DNA of 64,000 nucleotides from Kordiimonas aestuarii (GTDB lineage: Bacteria; Pseudomonadota; Alphaproteobacteria; Sphingomonadales; Kordiimonadaceae). The translations under genes were made by a program, and so were the position numbers. Where the stretch lies: NCBI RefSeq assembly GCF_025574465.1, contig NZ_JAOBPP010000020.1:600549-664548 (forward strand), in the 5' to 3' direction. The notes beneath the pieces are model-generated. The model did not search any database and was not told where the DNA came from. It was given only the letters and a program-made list of their open reading frames with translations. Positions 27,540 to 37,657 of the stretch are shown one piece after another. The first letter of the stretch is position 1. Each line of letters begins with the position of its first letter.

Positions 27540-28721
27540 ATGTCACAGGATCCAATCGTTATTGTCGGTATGGCCCGCACGCCCATGGGTGGGTTGCTTG
27601 GCGACCTGTCTACCGTTCCAGCGTCCGAACTTGGCGCGATTGCGATCCGCGGGGCACTCAAAAGCGCGGGCATCGAAGCAGACACCGTCAACGAAACAGT
27701 GATGGGCTGCGTGCTGCCCGCGGGCCAAGGCCAGGCCCCTGCCCGCCAGGCCAGCCGCAAAGCTGGCATCCCCGACGGCACCGGCGCTGTGACGGTTAAC
27801 AAAATGTGTGGCTCTGGCATGCAGGCAATGATGCAGGCGCATGACAGCCTTGTGGCCGGGTCTCGTAAGGTTGTTGTGGCGGGCGGCATGGAAAGCATGT
27901 CCCTTGCACCGCACCTGCTGCCAAGCGGCCGGACCGGCGTGAAATATGGCAACGCACAGGTGCTTGACCATATGGCGCTTGACGGCCTGACCGATGCGTA
28001 TGCTGGTGAACCAATGGGCGTGTTCGCTGAACTATGTGCCGAACGGTACCAGTTCACCCGCGACGCGCAGGACGCCTATGCCATTGAATCACTCAAGCGC
28101 GCGCAACGCGCGATCGAGGATGGCTCCTTTGACGATGAAGTGGTGCCCGTCACGGTAAAATCCCGCCGCGGTGATGTGGAAGTATCAACCGACGAACAGC
28201 CACCAAAAGCCCGGCTGGACAAAATTCCCGGCCTGCGCCCCGCCTTCAAGAAGGACGGCACGGTCACCGCAGCGAATGCCAGCTCCATCTCTGACGGGGC
28301 AGCAGCCCTTGTGATGATGCGCCAAAGCGAAGCCAAGGAACGTGGCCTGACGCCGCTTGCGGTTCTGAGGGCCCACGCTGACCACGCCCAGGCGCCAGAA
28401 TGGTTCACCACAGCACCAGTGAAAGCTATCCAGAATGTGCTTGATAAAGCCGGTTGGAGCGTGGGTGACGTTGACCTTTTTGAAGTAAACGAAGCCTTTG
28501 CCGTGGTTGCCATGGCCGCGATCCACGAACTGGCGCTTGACCACGACAAGGTAAACGTCAACGGCGGCGCCTGTGCCCTTGGCCATCCGATTGGCGCGTC
28601 CGGTGCGCGCATCTGCGTGACACTTATCAACGCACTCAAGAAACGTGGCCTCAAACGCGGTGTGGCCAGCCTGTGCATCGGTGGTGGTGAGGCAACCGCT
28701 GTCGCCATCGAGCTTGTGTAA
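27540..28721 (+). CDS. acetyl-CoA C-acetyltransferase (thiolase)
   Basis: Condenses or cleaves acyl-CoA with CoA; could serve beta-oxidation, amino acid breakdown or PHB synthesis. Start ATG 27540 after AAGGAGAG; 393 residues, normal for thiolases. Nucleophile Cys in NKMCGSGMQAMM (about 88), His in ACALGHPIGASGAR (about 348) and second Cys in ASLCIGGGEAT (about 378) are all present. The acyl-CoA dehydrogenase gene follows after 14 bases, so a catabolic role is favoured. Confidence 0.93.
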   Translation: MSQDPIVIVGMARTPMGGLLGDLSTVPASELGAIAIRGALKSAGIEADTVNETVMGCVLPAGQGQAPARQASRKAGIPDGTGAVTVNKMCGSGMQAMMQAHDSLVAGSRKVVVAGGMESMSLAPHLLPSGRTGVKYGNAQVLDHMALDGLTDAYAGEPMGVFAELCAERYQFTRDAQDAYAIESLKRAQRAIEDGSFDDEVVPVTVKSRRGDVEVSTDEQPPKARLDKIPGLRPAFKKDGTVTAANASSISDGAAALVMMRQSEAKERGLTPLAVLRAHADHAQAPEWFTTAPVKAIQNVLDKAGWSVGDVDLFEVNEAFAVVAMAAIHELALDHDKVNVNGGACALGHPIGASGARICVTLINALKKRGLKRGVASLCIGGGEATAVAIELV

Positions 28722-28735
28722 GGCCGGAGCACGAC

Positions 28736-29869
28736 ATGATCCTCACAGAAGAGCAACGCATGGTGCGGGATATGGCCCGCTCCTTCGCGCAGGACCGTAT
28801 TGCCCCCAATGCGCGCGAGTGGGAAAAGGCCGGCGAAATCCCGGCTGCTTTCCTGCGCGAAATGGGCGAACTGGGCCTGATGGGCATGACAGTGCCCGAA
28901 GAATGGGACGGCGCCGAGACTGATTATGTCTCCTACGCGCTGGCGTTGATGGAAATCGCAGCAGGGGACGGTGGTCTCTCGACCCTGATGAGCGTCAACA
29001 ACGCTCCGGTATGTGCCGCTGTGCTCGCCAACGGTAGCGATGCGCAGAAGGAAAACTACCTGCGCCCCCTCGCGCGCGGTGAGATGATCGGCGCTTTTTG
29101 CCTGACGGAACCACAAGCGGGCTCTGACGCGTCCATGCTCAAGACCAAAGCTGAACGCACCAATTCAGGCTGGGTCCTCAATGGTACCAAGCAGTTCATC
29201 ACCTCGGGCAAAATCGGTGGCGCGGCAATTGTCTTTGCTGTCACCGACCCAAGCGCAGGCAAGCGCGGCATATCTGCGTTCCTCGTGCCGACAGACACGC
29301 CAGGCTATACGGTTGCAGGGCTTGAACACAAGCTGGGCCAGAAGTCGTCGGACACCTGCCAGATCGCCTTTGTCGACATGGAAGTACCAACCGACTGCCT
29401 GTTGGGGGCAGAAGGCGCGGGTTATAAAGTGGCGCTATCGAACCTTGAGACCGGCCGCATCGGCATTGCCGCCCAAAGCGTTGGCATGGCGCGCGCCGCA
29501 TATGAATATGCGCTCGCTTACGCGCAGGAACGTGAAGCCTTTGGCAAGGCGATTATTGACCATCAGGCTGTGGGTTTCCGCCTTGCCGATATGGCAACCG
29601 AACTCAAGGCGGCGGAACTGATGGTGTTGAATGCCGCAGCCATGAAAGATGCGGGCGAACCATGCCTCAAGGAAGCCTGCATGGCGAAACTCTTTGCCAG
29701 CGAAACGGCTGAGAAAATTTGTTCCGCCGCGATCCAGACGCTTGGTGGTTATGGTTATCTGGCGGAATATCCGGTTGAAAAGATTTATCGCGATGTGCGC
29801 GTGTGCCAGATCTACGAAGGCACGTCGGATATCCAGCGCATTGTCATCAGCCGCGAAATCAACCGATAA
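28736..29869 (+). CDS. acyl-CoA dehydrogenase
   Basis: FAD-dependent alpha,beta-dehydrogenation of acyl-CoA. 377 residues: N-terminal helical domain, FAD/substrate signature CLTEPQAGSDASMLKT (about 122), central beta domain, and C-terminal domain ending QIYEGTSDIQRIVISREI, the family fingerprint. It is short-chain/branched-chain-like by size, but the exact substrate is open. Co-transcribed with the thiolase; a strong terminator follows. Confidence 0.93.
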   Translation: MILTEEQRMVRDMARSFAQDRIAPNAREWEKAGEIPAAFLREMGELGLMGMTVPEEWDGAETDYVSYALALMEIAAGDGGLSTLMSVNNAPVCAAVLANGSDAQKENYLRPLARGEMIGAFCLTEPQAGSDASMLKTKAERTNSGWVLNGTKQFITSGKIGGAAIVFAVTDPSAGKRGISAFLVPTDTPGYTVAGLEHKLGQKSSDTCQIAFVDMEVPTDCLLGAEGAGYKVALSNLETGRIGIAAQSVGMARAAYEYALAYAQEREAFGKAIIDHQAVGFRLADMATELKAAELMVLNAAAMKDAGEPCLKEACMAKLFASETAEKICSAAIQTLGGYGYLAEYPVEKIYRDVRVCQIYEGTSDIQRIVISREINR

Positions 29870-29874
29870 CAAGA

Positions 29875-29905
29875 AAGCCCGGAAGCGTTTGCCTCCGGGC
29901 TTTTT
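29875..29905 (+). terminator. terminator after acyl-CoA dehydrogenase
   Basis: AAGCCCGGA (29875-29883) pairs with TCCGGGCTT (29894-29902), then more Ts; on the minus strand it could also serve the permease gene. Confidence 0.88.
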
Positions 29906-29926
29906 CTGTGCCCCCGTCTGTATTCC

Positions 29927-30604
29927 TCACAGAAAGTCTGTTTTGCGGCGCTGACAGTAAAAAATCAGGCCAAGAATGGCGGCAATAAGCAGAACCTCTC
30001 CTGCCAGCACCAACAGCGCTGCATCAGTCCACACAACATCGGGCTGGTTGATCAACTCCCCGCCCACACCTTCAATTGCGTTCAGGCCCATGAAAACGAA
30101 GGTGAATGCGGTGTTGCAGACCACCATGGCCAAAACGGTCCAGCCTTCTGACTCCGAGATCAGCGCCGCCGCCAGCATGATCATGTAGGTGATAAACATC
30201 CACACCAGCATCAGGGTAAAAATAGGCACCGCCCCGCCTGACCCGATGATGGAAGAACTCATGATCGTGATAAGAAAGCCTGACAGTAAACTCCAGGGCA
30301 ACAGATACACTGACAGGTTAGCGACCAGTTTTGCCACGGTATAATCCGTGACCGATACCGGCAGGCTCATGATAAAAGGCAGGGTCTGCATTTTACGTTC
30401 CTGCACGACGGTTCCCATCACCAGATGGCAAGCCAACGAGATGATTGCGGTTACGAGCAGGATTGACCCCACCGTGTACATGGACTGGCCGCCAGAGAAC
30501 ATCACCGCCATGGCGACAAAACCGCCAACCAGATAGGCCACCATAATGTAGCGGTTGAAATACCAGTCCTTGGCGACCAGTTTTTTGATCATGAAGCTGT
30601 TCAT
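29927..30604 (-). CDS. ABC-2 type transporter permease-like membrane protein
   Basis: 225 residues with about six hydrophobic helices (YIMVAYLVGGFVAMAVMF, ILLVTAIISLACHLVMG, LVWMFITYMIMLAAAL, VLAMVVCNTAFTFVFM, LLVLAGEVLLIAAILGLIF). Partner of the upstream ATPase: its ATG overlaps the ATPase stop (ATGA, 30604-30601). The substrate is unknown; GntR-ATPase-permease units of this kind resemble the YtrA-regulated exporters of Firmicutes, often linked to cell wall stress, by analogy only. Confidence 0.8.
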   Translation of the reverse strand: MNSFMIKKLVAKDWYFNRYIMVAYLVGGFVAMAVMFSGGQSMYTVGSILLVTAIISLACHLVMGTVVQERKMQTLPFIMSLPVSVTDYTVAKLVANLSVYLLPWSLLSGFLITIMSSSIIGSGGAVPIFTLMLVWMFITYMIMLAAALISESEGWTVLAMVVCNTAFTFVFMGLNAIEGVGGELINQPDVVWTDAALLVLAGEVLLIAAILGLIFYCQRRKTDFL

Positions 30605-31491
30605 TGCAGTTCCCTCCCCCGGCTTGCCGAGACATTGGAAAGGAAAATTTCCTCAAGTGTCATATGTTCAACCGCCGTTACCCGTGCCCCGCCAGCCTCA
30701 TACGCCTTTGCGTTGTCATCCGAATAATTGCTTGTGGTGACCACGGAGATATGGCCGCTTGCCCGTACTGTCTCAACGCCCGCGACCACTGGCAGTTTTA
30801 TACCGTCAGGCACCTCAAGGCGAATACGGCGCCAGCTGTCAAGGAAGCTCTCCTTGTCGCGGGAGGCAATCACCTGCCCGCGGTCGATGAAGGTTATGCT
30901 GTCCGACAGTTGTTCCACATCCTGCGTGTTGTGGCTTGAGAACAGAATGGTGCGTTCCTCATCCCTGAGCGCGTCCATCAGAGCGGCTAGCACTTCCTGC
31001 CGCGCGACAGGGTCAAGACCCGTGGTCGGCTCATCAAGAATCAGCAGGCGTGGTGCGCGCGCAAGCACCAGCAGAAGGGATGCTTTCACGCGTTGGCCAT
31101 GGGACATGCCCTTGATCTTCTGCTCTGACTTCAGGTCAAATCTGCGCAGCAGTTCCTCGGCATAGCGCTGGTCCCAGCCCGGGTAGATAGATGCGATAAA
31201 GCCCATATGCCAGCCAAGGCTTGCATGACCATAAAGGCGCATATCTTCAGACACATAGCCGATCTGTGTTTTGGCTTTCACCTGTTCATCGGGCATGGTG
31301 TGGCCAAAAACCCGGACGTCGCCCGCGTCTTGATGAACAAGGCCCATGAGAATGCGGATTGTGGTCGATTTGCCAGCGCCATTGGGGCCAATAAGCCCCA
31401 TGATTTCACCCACCGGCAGGCTCATGTCGATTCCCTGAAGGGAAAAGTGCGGGTAGTGTTTTTCTACCCCCTTGAGGATTGCTGCTGTCAT
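30601..31491 (-). CDS. ABC transporter ATP-binding protein
   Basis: About 296 residues. Walker A GPNGAGKST (about 40), Q-loop, signature SHGQR (a variant of LSGGQ), Walker [13 protein letters not shown] and switch His (SSHNTQDVE), plus a C-terminal extension of about 80 residues after the nucleotide-binding core. ATG 31491 overlaps the stop of the GntR gene (ATGA), so the three genes form one operon: regulator, ATPase, permease. An earlier ATG at 31521 would overlap the regulator more and lacks support. Confidence 0.9.
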   Translation of the reverse strand: MTAAILKGVEKHYPHFSLQGIDMSLPVGEIMGLIGPNGAGKSTTIRILMGLVHQDAGDVRVFGHTMPDEQVKAKTQIGYVSEDMRLYGHASLGWHMGFIASIYPGWDQRYAEELLRRFDLKSEQKIKGMSHGQRVKASLLLVLARAPRLLILDEPTTGLDPVARQEVLAALMDALRDEERTILFSSHNTQDVEQLSDSITFIDRGQVIASRDKESFLDSWRRIRLEVPDGIKLPVVAGVETVRASGHISVVTTSNYSDDNAKAYEAGGARVTAVEHMTLEEIFLSNVSASRGRELQ

Positions 31492-31880
31492 GTCTCGGTC
31501 TCTTCTTTTTGTCGTGTCCAAGCCCTTTTGGCCTCGTGAAGGAATGTATCCTCTGCCAGGCCAAGATGTTTTGCACTTGTGGCCGCCTCATCAAGGTGGC
31601 GTTCCAGCGCCTTGATCGGGGATGCTTCCGGCGTATCGTCTTGCCGGTCCGCAACAAAGGTCCCCTTGCCATGCTGAACTTCGATCACTCCTTCGCGCTC
31701 AAGCTCCAGATACGCGCGCTTGACGGTGATCACACTGACCCTGAGCGAAACCGCAAGCTCACGAATGGATGGCAGTTGATGCCCCGCCATCCAGTCGCCG
31801 ACGCTGATTTTCTGCCGCATATGATCCATGATCTGGACATACATCGGCCGTCTGTCGGTCTGTGAAAGAATGAAGTTCAT
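31488..31880 (-). CDS. GntR family regulator (YtrA type)
   Basis: 130 residues: winged helix at about 10-78 (YVQIMDHMRQKISVGDW, LPSIRELAVSLRVSVITVKR, KGTFVAD) and only a short C-terminal helical tail for dimerisation, as in the YtrA subfamily. It probably represses its own operon: a perfect palindrome and an imperfect copy lie 16-52 bases upstream of its start and cover the likely promoter. The inducer is unknown. Confidence 0.9.
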   Translation of the reverse strand: MNFILSQTDRRPMYVQIMDHMRQKISVGDWMAGHQLPSIRELAVSLRVSVITVKRAYLELEREGVIEVQHGKGTFVADRQDDTPEASPIKALERHLDEAATSAKHLGLAEDTFLHEAKRAWTRQKEETET

Positions 31881-31895
31881 TCGGTGTTTGGTCTC

Positions 31896-31932
31896 ACTGT
31901 ATATACACTGTTACTAACTGTATATATACAGT
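31896..31932. promoter_or_regulatory. tandem operator for the GntR regulator
   Basis: Perfect 16-base palindrome ACTGTATATATACAGT (31917-31932) and a copy with three mismatches (31896-31911), offset by 21 bases (two helical turns). On the minus strand, TTGACT (31948-31943), 16 bases, TATATA (31926-31921) forms a promoter whose -10 lies inside the perfect palindrome, which fits autorepression. Confidence 0.75.
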
Positions 31933-32018
31933 GATTGAAAAGAGTCAATATGACAGTGACAATTTAAAAAGGCCGTCCAAAACGGCGGCCCAAGGGAGAG
32001 CTTGCATTTATACCGCTG

Positions 32019-32852
32019 TCAGGACGCGGCAACCGCATAGCCACGTGCTTCAAGACCAGCCAGTATGTCATGCAGTACCGCTTCCGTGGCAAGGCGGCCA
32101 AGGGCAATCAGTTCATTGGCCTTGCGGAAATCCATCACGTCGATATGGCCGATGGCAGGCGCGATTATATGGTCGGGCTTGTCAGCTTCCAGCCTCACGC
32201 GGGAGAGAGAGCGCAACAGCAGCGCAATGCCAAGGCGTGCCGTGCGCATCGGTGCCCGCCCTGCCCGGTCGTTATCGGGCTCAAAGCCGCGTTTGACCGC
32301 GCGCTGAGCGTAATCCCCCTGCAGATCTACCGCAATGATGAAATCCGCCCCCAGGTCACGCGCCGCTGAAACGGGGATCGGGTCAATCAGCCCGCCGTCG
32401 GCCAGCAGCATCCGGTTTGTGGCCACCGGCGGCAGAACACCCGGCACCGCAGACGACGCCATCAGCGCAGTCGTCACGTCGCCCTTGTCGAAGACGATTC
32501 GCTCCCCGCTGATAAGGTCTGCCGCAATTGCCGCGAAGGGTTTTGGCATCTCCTCAATCGTCATGACACCAAAATGCTCGCGCAGGCGTCTCTCGATCTT
32601 GCGGACCCCAATCAGCCCGCCTTGCTTGAAGCCGAATTCGCTCATTGCAAGCATATCGCGGATCTTTACTTCGCGCGCGATTTCCTCAAGCTCATCGAGG
32701 ATATCCGCTGCCACGCATGCGCCAACAATCGAGCCAATACTGGTGCCTGTGATGATATCAGGGTCGATGCCAGCTTCTTCGAGCACACGCACCACACCGA
32801 TGTGAGCCCAGCCAAGCCCTGCTCCGCCACCAAGCGCCAAACCGATTCTCAT
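32019..32852 (-). CDS. patatin-like phospholipase (RssA type)
   Basis: Serine lipid acyl hydrolase with a Ser-Asp dyad. ATG 32852 after GAGGGAAGC gives 277 residues. Oxyanion loop GLALGGGAGLGWAHIGV, nucleophile GTSIG (about 43-47) and Asp in LADGGLIDPIP are present. It resembles RssA/YchK-type bacterial patatins of about 300 residues, cytoplasmic, no signal peptide. It is monocistronic here. Confidence 0.9.
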   Translation of the reverse strand: MRIGLALGGGAGLGWAHIGVVRVLEEAGIDPDIITGTSIGSIVGACVAADILDELEEIAREVKIRDMLAMSEFGFKQGGLIGVRKIERRLREHFGVMTIEEMPKPFAAIAADLISGERIVFDKGDVTTALMASSAVPGVLPPVATNRMLLADGGLIDPIPVSAARDLGADFIIAVDLQGDYAQRAVKRGFEPDNDRAGRAPMRTARLGIALLLRSLSRVRLEADKPDHIIAPAIGHIDVMDFRKANELIALGRLATEAVLHDILAGLEARGYAVAAS

Positions 32853-33054
32853 GTCGCTTCCCTCTTGTTTTTTCTGGTATATTTCAAACATGGGATAGAA
32901 GTGTAAGGCATACAAGTGCCAGAAAAATGGCAACGGCTTTCAAGGTAATGTTTTTATTGAACCGTCATTCAAGTTAAACATTTCCCCTCTAGTGCCCTAA
33001 AGTGATTGACCACCCCGCCATTCGCGGCCCTCATGGGGTAGATGAAAGAAAGTA

Positions 33055-34518
33055 ATGACTGAGACCTGTTATAAAAGTTTTATCGGCGGCCGGTATCTCG
33101 CCAATGGTGGCGGCGAAACCCTGGCGGTCGTGAATCCGGGGACGGGCGAAGCCATATACCGGATAGAGATTGCCGACGAAAGCGTGCTTGAAGCCGCTGT
33201 CAACGCGGCACAGGCGGGCTTCAAGGTCTGGTCCGCGATGCCAGCGGCCAAGCGCGGACGTATTCTCCTGAAAGCTGTTGCCTTGCTGCGCGAGCGCAAT
33301 GACGACCTCGCGCGGATTGAAGTTCTCGACACTGGCAAACCGTGGCAGGAAGCATCCAGCGTGGACATCACCACCGGCGCCGATTCCATCGAGTTTTTTG
33401 CCGGACTCGCAGCGTCACTGGAAGGCAACCAGCAAGATCTTGGCGGAGATTTTTATTATACGCGCCGCGAACCGCTGGGTATCTGTGCCGGAATCGGCGC
33501 TTGGAACTACCCGTTGCAGATCGCGTGCTGGAAAGCCGCCCCTGCCCTTGCCTGCGGCAACACGATGATTTTCAAACCGTCGGAGGAGACACCGCTCGGC
33601 GCGCTCAAGCTGGCGGAGATTTTCATCGAGGCCGGGATGCCGCCCGGCGTTTTTAACGTGGTGCTGGGCGCCGCGGAAGTTGGTGCATGGCTCACTCACG
33701 ATACCCGTATTGCCAAGGTGTCCTTCACTGGCGAGGTGGCAACGGGCAAAAAGGTCATGGCGGCGGCCGCGACCACGCTCAAGGACGTCACGATGGAACT
33801 TGGCGGCAAATCGCCGCTCATCATCTTTGCTGACAGTGACTTGGACGAAGCCGTATCTGCCGCACTGGTGGCCAATTTCTACACTCAGGGTGAAGTGTGT
33901 ACAAATGGTACCCGCGTTTTTGTCGAACGCCCGCTCTATGATGCCTTCCTCGGTCGCGCAAAAGCCCGGACAGAGGCCAATATAACGGTCGGCAATCCGA
34001 TGGACCCGGCAACCAACCTGGGTGCGCTGATCTCAAAAACGCATTACGCACTGGTTCTGGACTATATAGAAAAAGGGAAGTCCGAGGGCGCGCGGCTTGT
34101 CTCCGGCGGTCATGCGCTTGCCCCCAAGGGAGTGGAAGGCGGCTTTTACGTTGCCCCCACCATCTTTGCCGACTGTACCGATGATATGATCATCACGCAG
34201 GAAGAAATCTTTGGGCCGGTGATGGCTGTCCTGCCGTTCGACGGAGAGGACGAGGTCATCGCCCGCGCCAACAACACCAGGTATGGGCTTGCCGCTGGCG
34301 TTTACACCAAAGATATCCGCCGGGCGCACCGTGTGGTTCACCAGCTTGAGGCAGGCATTTGCTGGATCAATGCTTATGGCGCCTCTCCCGCCGAGATGCC
34401 GGTGGGTGGCTTCAAACAATCCGGCATTGGCCGGGAAAATGGGGTGGAAACGCTCAAGCACTATACACAAATAAAGGCCGTCTATGTCGGTATGCAGCCG
34501 ATCGAAAGCCCCTTTTGA
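33055..34518 (+). CDS. betB: betaine aldehyde dehydrogenase
   Basis: Oxidises betaine aldehyde to glycine betaine with NAD(P). 487 residues. Motifs: Asn in [13 protein letters not shown], cofactor GEVATG (about 228), Glu in [10 protein letters not shown] (about 247), catalytic Cys in [11 protein letters not shown] (about 281), and [13 protein letters not shown]. Its sequence and its ATGA overlap with betA mark it as BetB rather than a general aldehyde dehydrogenase. Product is the osmoprotectant glycine betaine. No betI repressor gene is adjacent. Confidence 0.93.
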   Translation: MTETCYKSFIGGRYLANGGGETLAVVNPGTGEAIYRIEIADESVLEAAVNAAQAGFKVWSAMPAAKRGRILLKAVALLRERNDDLARIEVLDTGKPWQEASSVDITTGADSIEFFAGLAASLEGNQQDLGGDFYYTRREPLGICAGIGAWNYPLQIACWKAAPALACGNTMIFKPSEETPLGALKLAEIFIEAGMPPGVFNVVLGAAEVGAWLTHDTRIAKVSFTGEVATGKKVMAAAATTLKDVTMELGGKSPLIIFADSDLDEAVSAALVANFYTQGEVCTNGTRVFVERPLYDAFLGRAKARTEANITVGNPMDPATNLGALISKTHYALVLDYIEKGKSEGARLVSGGHALAPKGVEGGFYVAPTIFADCTDDMIITQEEIFGPVMAVLPFDGEDEVIARANNTRYGLAAGVYTKDIRRAHRVVHQLEAGICWINAYGASPAEMPVGGFKQSGIGRENGVETLKHYTQIKAVYVGMQPIESPF

Positions 34519-36191
34519 TGAAAGATGAGTTTGATTTCGTCATCGTCGGCGCGGGTTCGGCCGGGTGTGTGCTGGCAAACCGGCTAACGGCAAGCGGTGC
34601 ACATAGCGTGCTGTTGTTGGAAGCCGGCGGCTCGGACCGAAGCATCTTCATCCAGATGCCGACGGCCCTGTCCATCCCGATGAACACGGAGAAATACGCG
34701 TGGCAATTCCATACCGAGCCGGAATCCGGGCTGGATGGCCGCGAGATGCATTGCCCACGCGGCAAGGTGCTGGGCGGTTCATCATCAATTAACGGCATGG
34801 TGTATGTCCGCGGCCATGCCCGCGACTTCGATGAATGGGCCGAACAGGGTGCCCACGGATGGGATTACGCTCACTGTCTGCCCTATTTCAAGAAAGCCGA
34901 AAGTTGGGCGTTTGGCGCGGATGATTATCGCGGCGGTGATGGTCCATTGGCCACCAACAATGGCAATAACATGAAAAACCCGCTCTACCGTGCTTTCATC
35001 AAGGCAGGCGTGGAAGCCGGGTATCTTGAGACACCCGATTATAACGCCTTCCAGCAGGAGGGGTTTGGGCCCATGCATATGACCATAAAGGACGGGGTGC
35101 GCTGGTCAACGAGCAACGCCTATCTGCGCCCGGCCCTGGCACGGCCCAACCTGACGGTGCGAACCGGGGTCAGGGTGGAAAAGCTTATATTGGAGGGGGG
35201 CCGCGCAACAGGGATCACCTATACGCAAAATGGCATCGTCCGTGGCGCCTCATCCCGTCGGGAGGTGATCCTCTCCGCCGGCCCTATCGGAACACCGCAT
35301 ATCATGCAACTGTCCGGCATTGGCCCCGCAGACACCCTGAAGGCGGCGGGCATTGAGGTAAAACATGAACTGCCCGGCGTTGGTGAAAACCTGCAGGACC
35401 ATTTGGAGTTTTATTTCCAGTTCAAATGCAGGCAGCCTATCACCCTGAATGGGCAGCTGGACTGGTTCCACAAGGGCCTGATCGGCGCGCGCTGGTTTCT
35501 CACAAAAAAAGGGCTGGGTGCCACCAATCACTTCGAATCCTGCGGATTTATCCGCTCAAAACCCGGCATCAAATGGCCGGACATGCAGTATCACTTCCTG
35601 CCCGCCGCCATCCGCTATGATGGCAAATCACCCTTCAGTGGCCACGGGTTTCAGGTCCATGTCGGGCATAACAAACCCAAAAGTCGCGGCCACGTGCGCG
35701 CCAGAAGCGCAAACCCCTGTGAAGCGCCGGGCATCCGGTTCAACTATCTCACCCATACAGACGATGTTGAGGGATTTCGCGCCTGCGTACGGCTAACGCG
35801 GGAGATCATCAACCAGCCAGTGTTCGACAGCTATCGCGGGGAGGAAATCCAGCCCGGAACCGCCGTCACCAGCGACGGAGAAATTGACGCTTTTGTGCGC
35901 CAGGCAGTTGAAAGCGCCTATCATCCGTCCTGCAGTTGCAAGATGGGCACCGACGACATGGCCGTTGTCGACCCCGAGGCAAAGGTCCATGGCCTTGAGG
36001 GGCTGAGGATAGTCGATTCCTCGGTTTTCCCCACCATCACCAACGGCAACCTGAATGCCCCGACAATCATGGTGGCGGAGCGTGTAGCAGACCTTATTTT
36101 AGGGCATACACCGCTCGCACCTGATAACCAGCCCACGTTTGACGAAGCTACGTATAAAACCAGCCAGCGGCCAAATACACCAACGCGGTAA
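34518..36191 (+). CDS. betA: choline dehydrogenase
   Basis: Membrane-associated GMC-family flavoprotein: choline to betaine aldehyde. ATG 34518 overlaps the betB stop; 557 residues. FAD-binding [14 protein letters not shown] at the N-terminus, GMC signature [20 protein letters not shown] (about 80-100), second signature [16 protein letters not shown], and active-site His in [13 protein letters not shown] near the C-terminus. Together with betB it forms the two-step choline to glycine betaine pathway. Confidence 0.95.
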   Translation: MKDEFDFVIVGAGSAGCVLANRLTASGAHSVLLLEAGGSDRSIFIQMPTALSIPMNTEKYAWQFHTEPESGLDGREMHCPRGKVLGGSSSINGMVYVRGHARDFDEWAEQGAHGWDYAHCLPYFKKAESWAFGADDYRGGDGPLATNNGNNMKNPLYRAFIKAGVEAGYLETPDYNAFQQEGFGPMHMTIKDGVRWSTSNAYLRPALARPNLTVRTGVRVEKLILEGGRATGITYTQNGIVRGASSRREVILSAGPIGTPHIMQLSGIGPADTLKAAGIEVKHELPGVGENLQDHLEFYFQFKCRQPITLNGQLDWFHKGLIGARWFLTKKGLGATNHFESCGFIRSKPGIKWPDMQYHFLPAAIRYDGKSPFSGHGFQVHVGHNKPKSRGHVRARSANPCEAPGIRFNYLTHTDDVEGFRACVRLTREIINQPVFDSYRGEEIQPGTAVTSDGEIDAFVRQAVESAYHPSCSCKMGTDDMAVVDPEAKVHGLEGLRIVDSSVFPTITNGNLNAPTIMVAERVADLILGHTPLAPDNQPTFDEATYKTSQRPNTPTR

Positions 36192-36259
36192 TCATACAGG
36201 CGAAACAAACGGGAGCGCCCAATCACACCGGACCACAACAACGAAACACAGGAGAGGAC

Positions 36260-37429
36260 ATGATGACCTTCTGGTTAAGTGCGGGCATCATTTTCACTTT
36301 CCTGTCCATCGCCTTTGTGCTTGTGAAGTGGGGCCGGACGCCTTGTGAAGGGCCTTACCCCATGCACCCTTTCACCTTCGTCGCCATCCTGTTTACATCA
36401 GGACTGGATGTCGGGTTGATCATGTTTCCCTTAACCGAATTTCCGGTTTATGCCGATATCGTCAAGAACCCTGAATACTCCTTCACCAACCCTCTGGCGC
36501 TTGAGTTTGGCTTTTGGGGATTTATGATCTGGGGCTTCTATTTCCTGACTTGTTTTTACTTCTGCATTCTTGAACCGAGGGTGCGCTTTTTTGAGCTGAA
36601 ACTCGTCAAATTCCTCAATAATGCGGTGATCATTGGCACCTGCGCCTTCACAGCCTATCTGTTGCTGGCAAACCTGCCTTGGTATATCCCTGTGCTGGCT
36701 GCCAGCAACGTGTCAAACATCATCTTCACCGGCATTGTGTTCAGCGTTATTGCGCTGGCCGTTTATTCCAGCACCGACCTCAAATATGTACGTATCCTGA
36801 GCCTTTCCAGCTCATTGCTGTTTCTGGCGCTGATCGTACTTTTGTGGGTCATGGCTTTTGTTGTGCACCACCTGCCAGCGGGCGAGTATGTTGCCACCCT
36901 TGGGCTTATCGGCGGCTATTTCGCCAACCTCGACCATTTTGTGCTGCCAATTAACGACTATCATGAGTTTTATCTCTTCTGGTGGTTTGCCTGGAGCATC
37001 ATGATCGGCCAATTTACGGCCCGCTTTGTCGGTGGCCTGCCAACCTATCAGGTATTTCTGGCCATGGTGGTGGTGCCATCCATTCCCATCGCGCTCTGGT
37101 TCAGCATCCTATACTATTATTACCTCAATGAACTGAGTACTGCGGGCCTCATTAACTGGACGATGATATTTGTCGGCATTACCTTTGTGGTCAATTCGCT
37201 TGATTCCCTTGTTCGGCTCTATACCGACAATCTGAACCTGACGGTCGAACGCTTTGGCAGGGTGAAATATTTTATCGGAAACTTTTCTGTTCTCGCCTTG
37301 CTGACACTTGCCTTCAGCGGTGAATTTCTCGAGATAGAGTGGGTCGGAGCCATCGTTATTGGCCTCTATTTTTTCTGTTTTCTTTATATGCTTGGCAGCA
37401 AAAGGCAGCAGATAGAGCGCCTCAACTGA
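36260..37429 (+). CDS. short BCCT-like (choline/betaine) transporter
   Basis: 389 residues, almost entirely membrane helices (about 11-12). The stretch FVAILFTSGLDVGLIMFPLT aligns with the BCCT-family WAAMLFAAGIGIDLMFFSV of E. coli BetT, and WWFAWSIMIGQFTARFVGG with WWVAWSPFVGLFLARISRG, the BCCT signature in helix 8. It is more than 100 residues shorter than usual BCCT carriers (500+), and the tryptophan-rich choline-binding box of helix 4 is not kept (here FWGFMIWGFYF). Good ribosome binding site AGGAGAGG. Position just after betBA suggests uptake of choline or a related quaternary amine. The family call is by my own alignment of motifs and is not certain. Confidence 0.65.
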   Translation: MMTFWLSAGIIFTFLSIAFVLVKWGRTPCEGPYPMHPFTFVAILFTSGLDVGLIMFPLTEFPVYADIVKNPEYSFTNPLALEFGFWGFMIWGFYFLTCFYFCILEPRVRFFELKLVKFLNNAVIIGTCAFTAYLLLANLPWYIPVLAASNVSNIIFTGIVFSVIALAVYSSTDLKYVRILSLSSSLLFLALIVLLWVMAFVVHHLPAGEYVATLGLIGGYFANLDHFVLPINDYHEFYLFWWFAWSIMIGQFTARFVGGLPTYQVFLAMVVVPSIPIALWFSILYYYYLNELSTAGLINWTMIFVGITFVVNSLDSLVRLYTDNLNLTVERFGRVKYFIGNFSVLALLTLAFSGEFLEIEWVGAIVIGLYFFCFLYMLGSKRQQIERLN

Positions 37430-37589
37430 GCTATCAAAGCTGTACGGCCGCAATCGGAAGCATCGCCTCGGGCGAGAATATGAATATTAGTATTAGGGTT
37501 TCAGTTGAGGGGCAGCCAATTGCCACGGGTCGCCTTCCTGGGCCCACCATGAGCCTGAGGGATAAAAAGCGGCAGCTTCCCGGCACGAA

Positions 37590-37628
37590 AACAAACAGCC
37601 CGGAAGTGCTGAAGGCACAGTCCGGGCT
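37590..37628 (-). terminator. ssb terminator
   Basis: AGCCCGGA (37597-37604) and TCCGGGCT (37621-37628) form an 8-base-pair stem; on the minus strand it is followed by a T-rich stretch. Confidence 0.65.
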
Positions 37629-37657
37629 CTCTGTATCCAATTAATATTCTGATGGGA

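Noticed and set aside
34359..34517. Upstream extension of betA
   Set aside because: Lies in the coding region of betB; ATG 34518 at the ATGA overlap is the natural start and gives the FAD motif at the normal position.
37430..37657. Small genes between the BCCT-like gene and ssb
   Set aside because: Open frames there overlap the ssb terminator hairpin and have no ribosome binding site.
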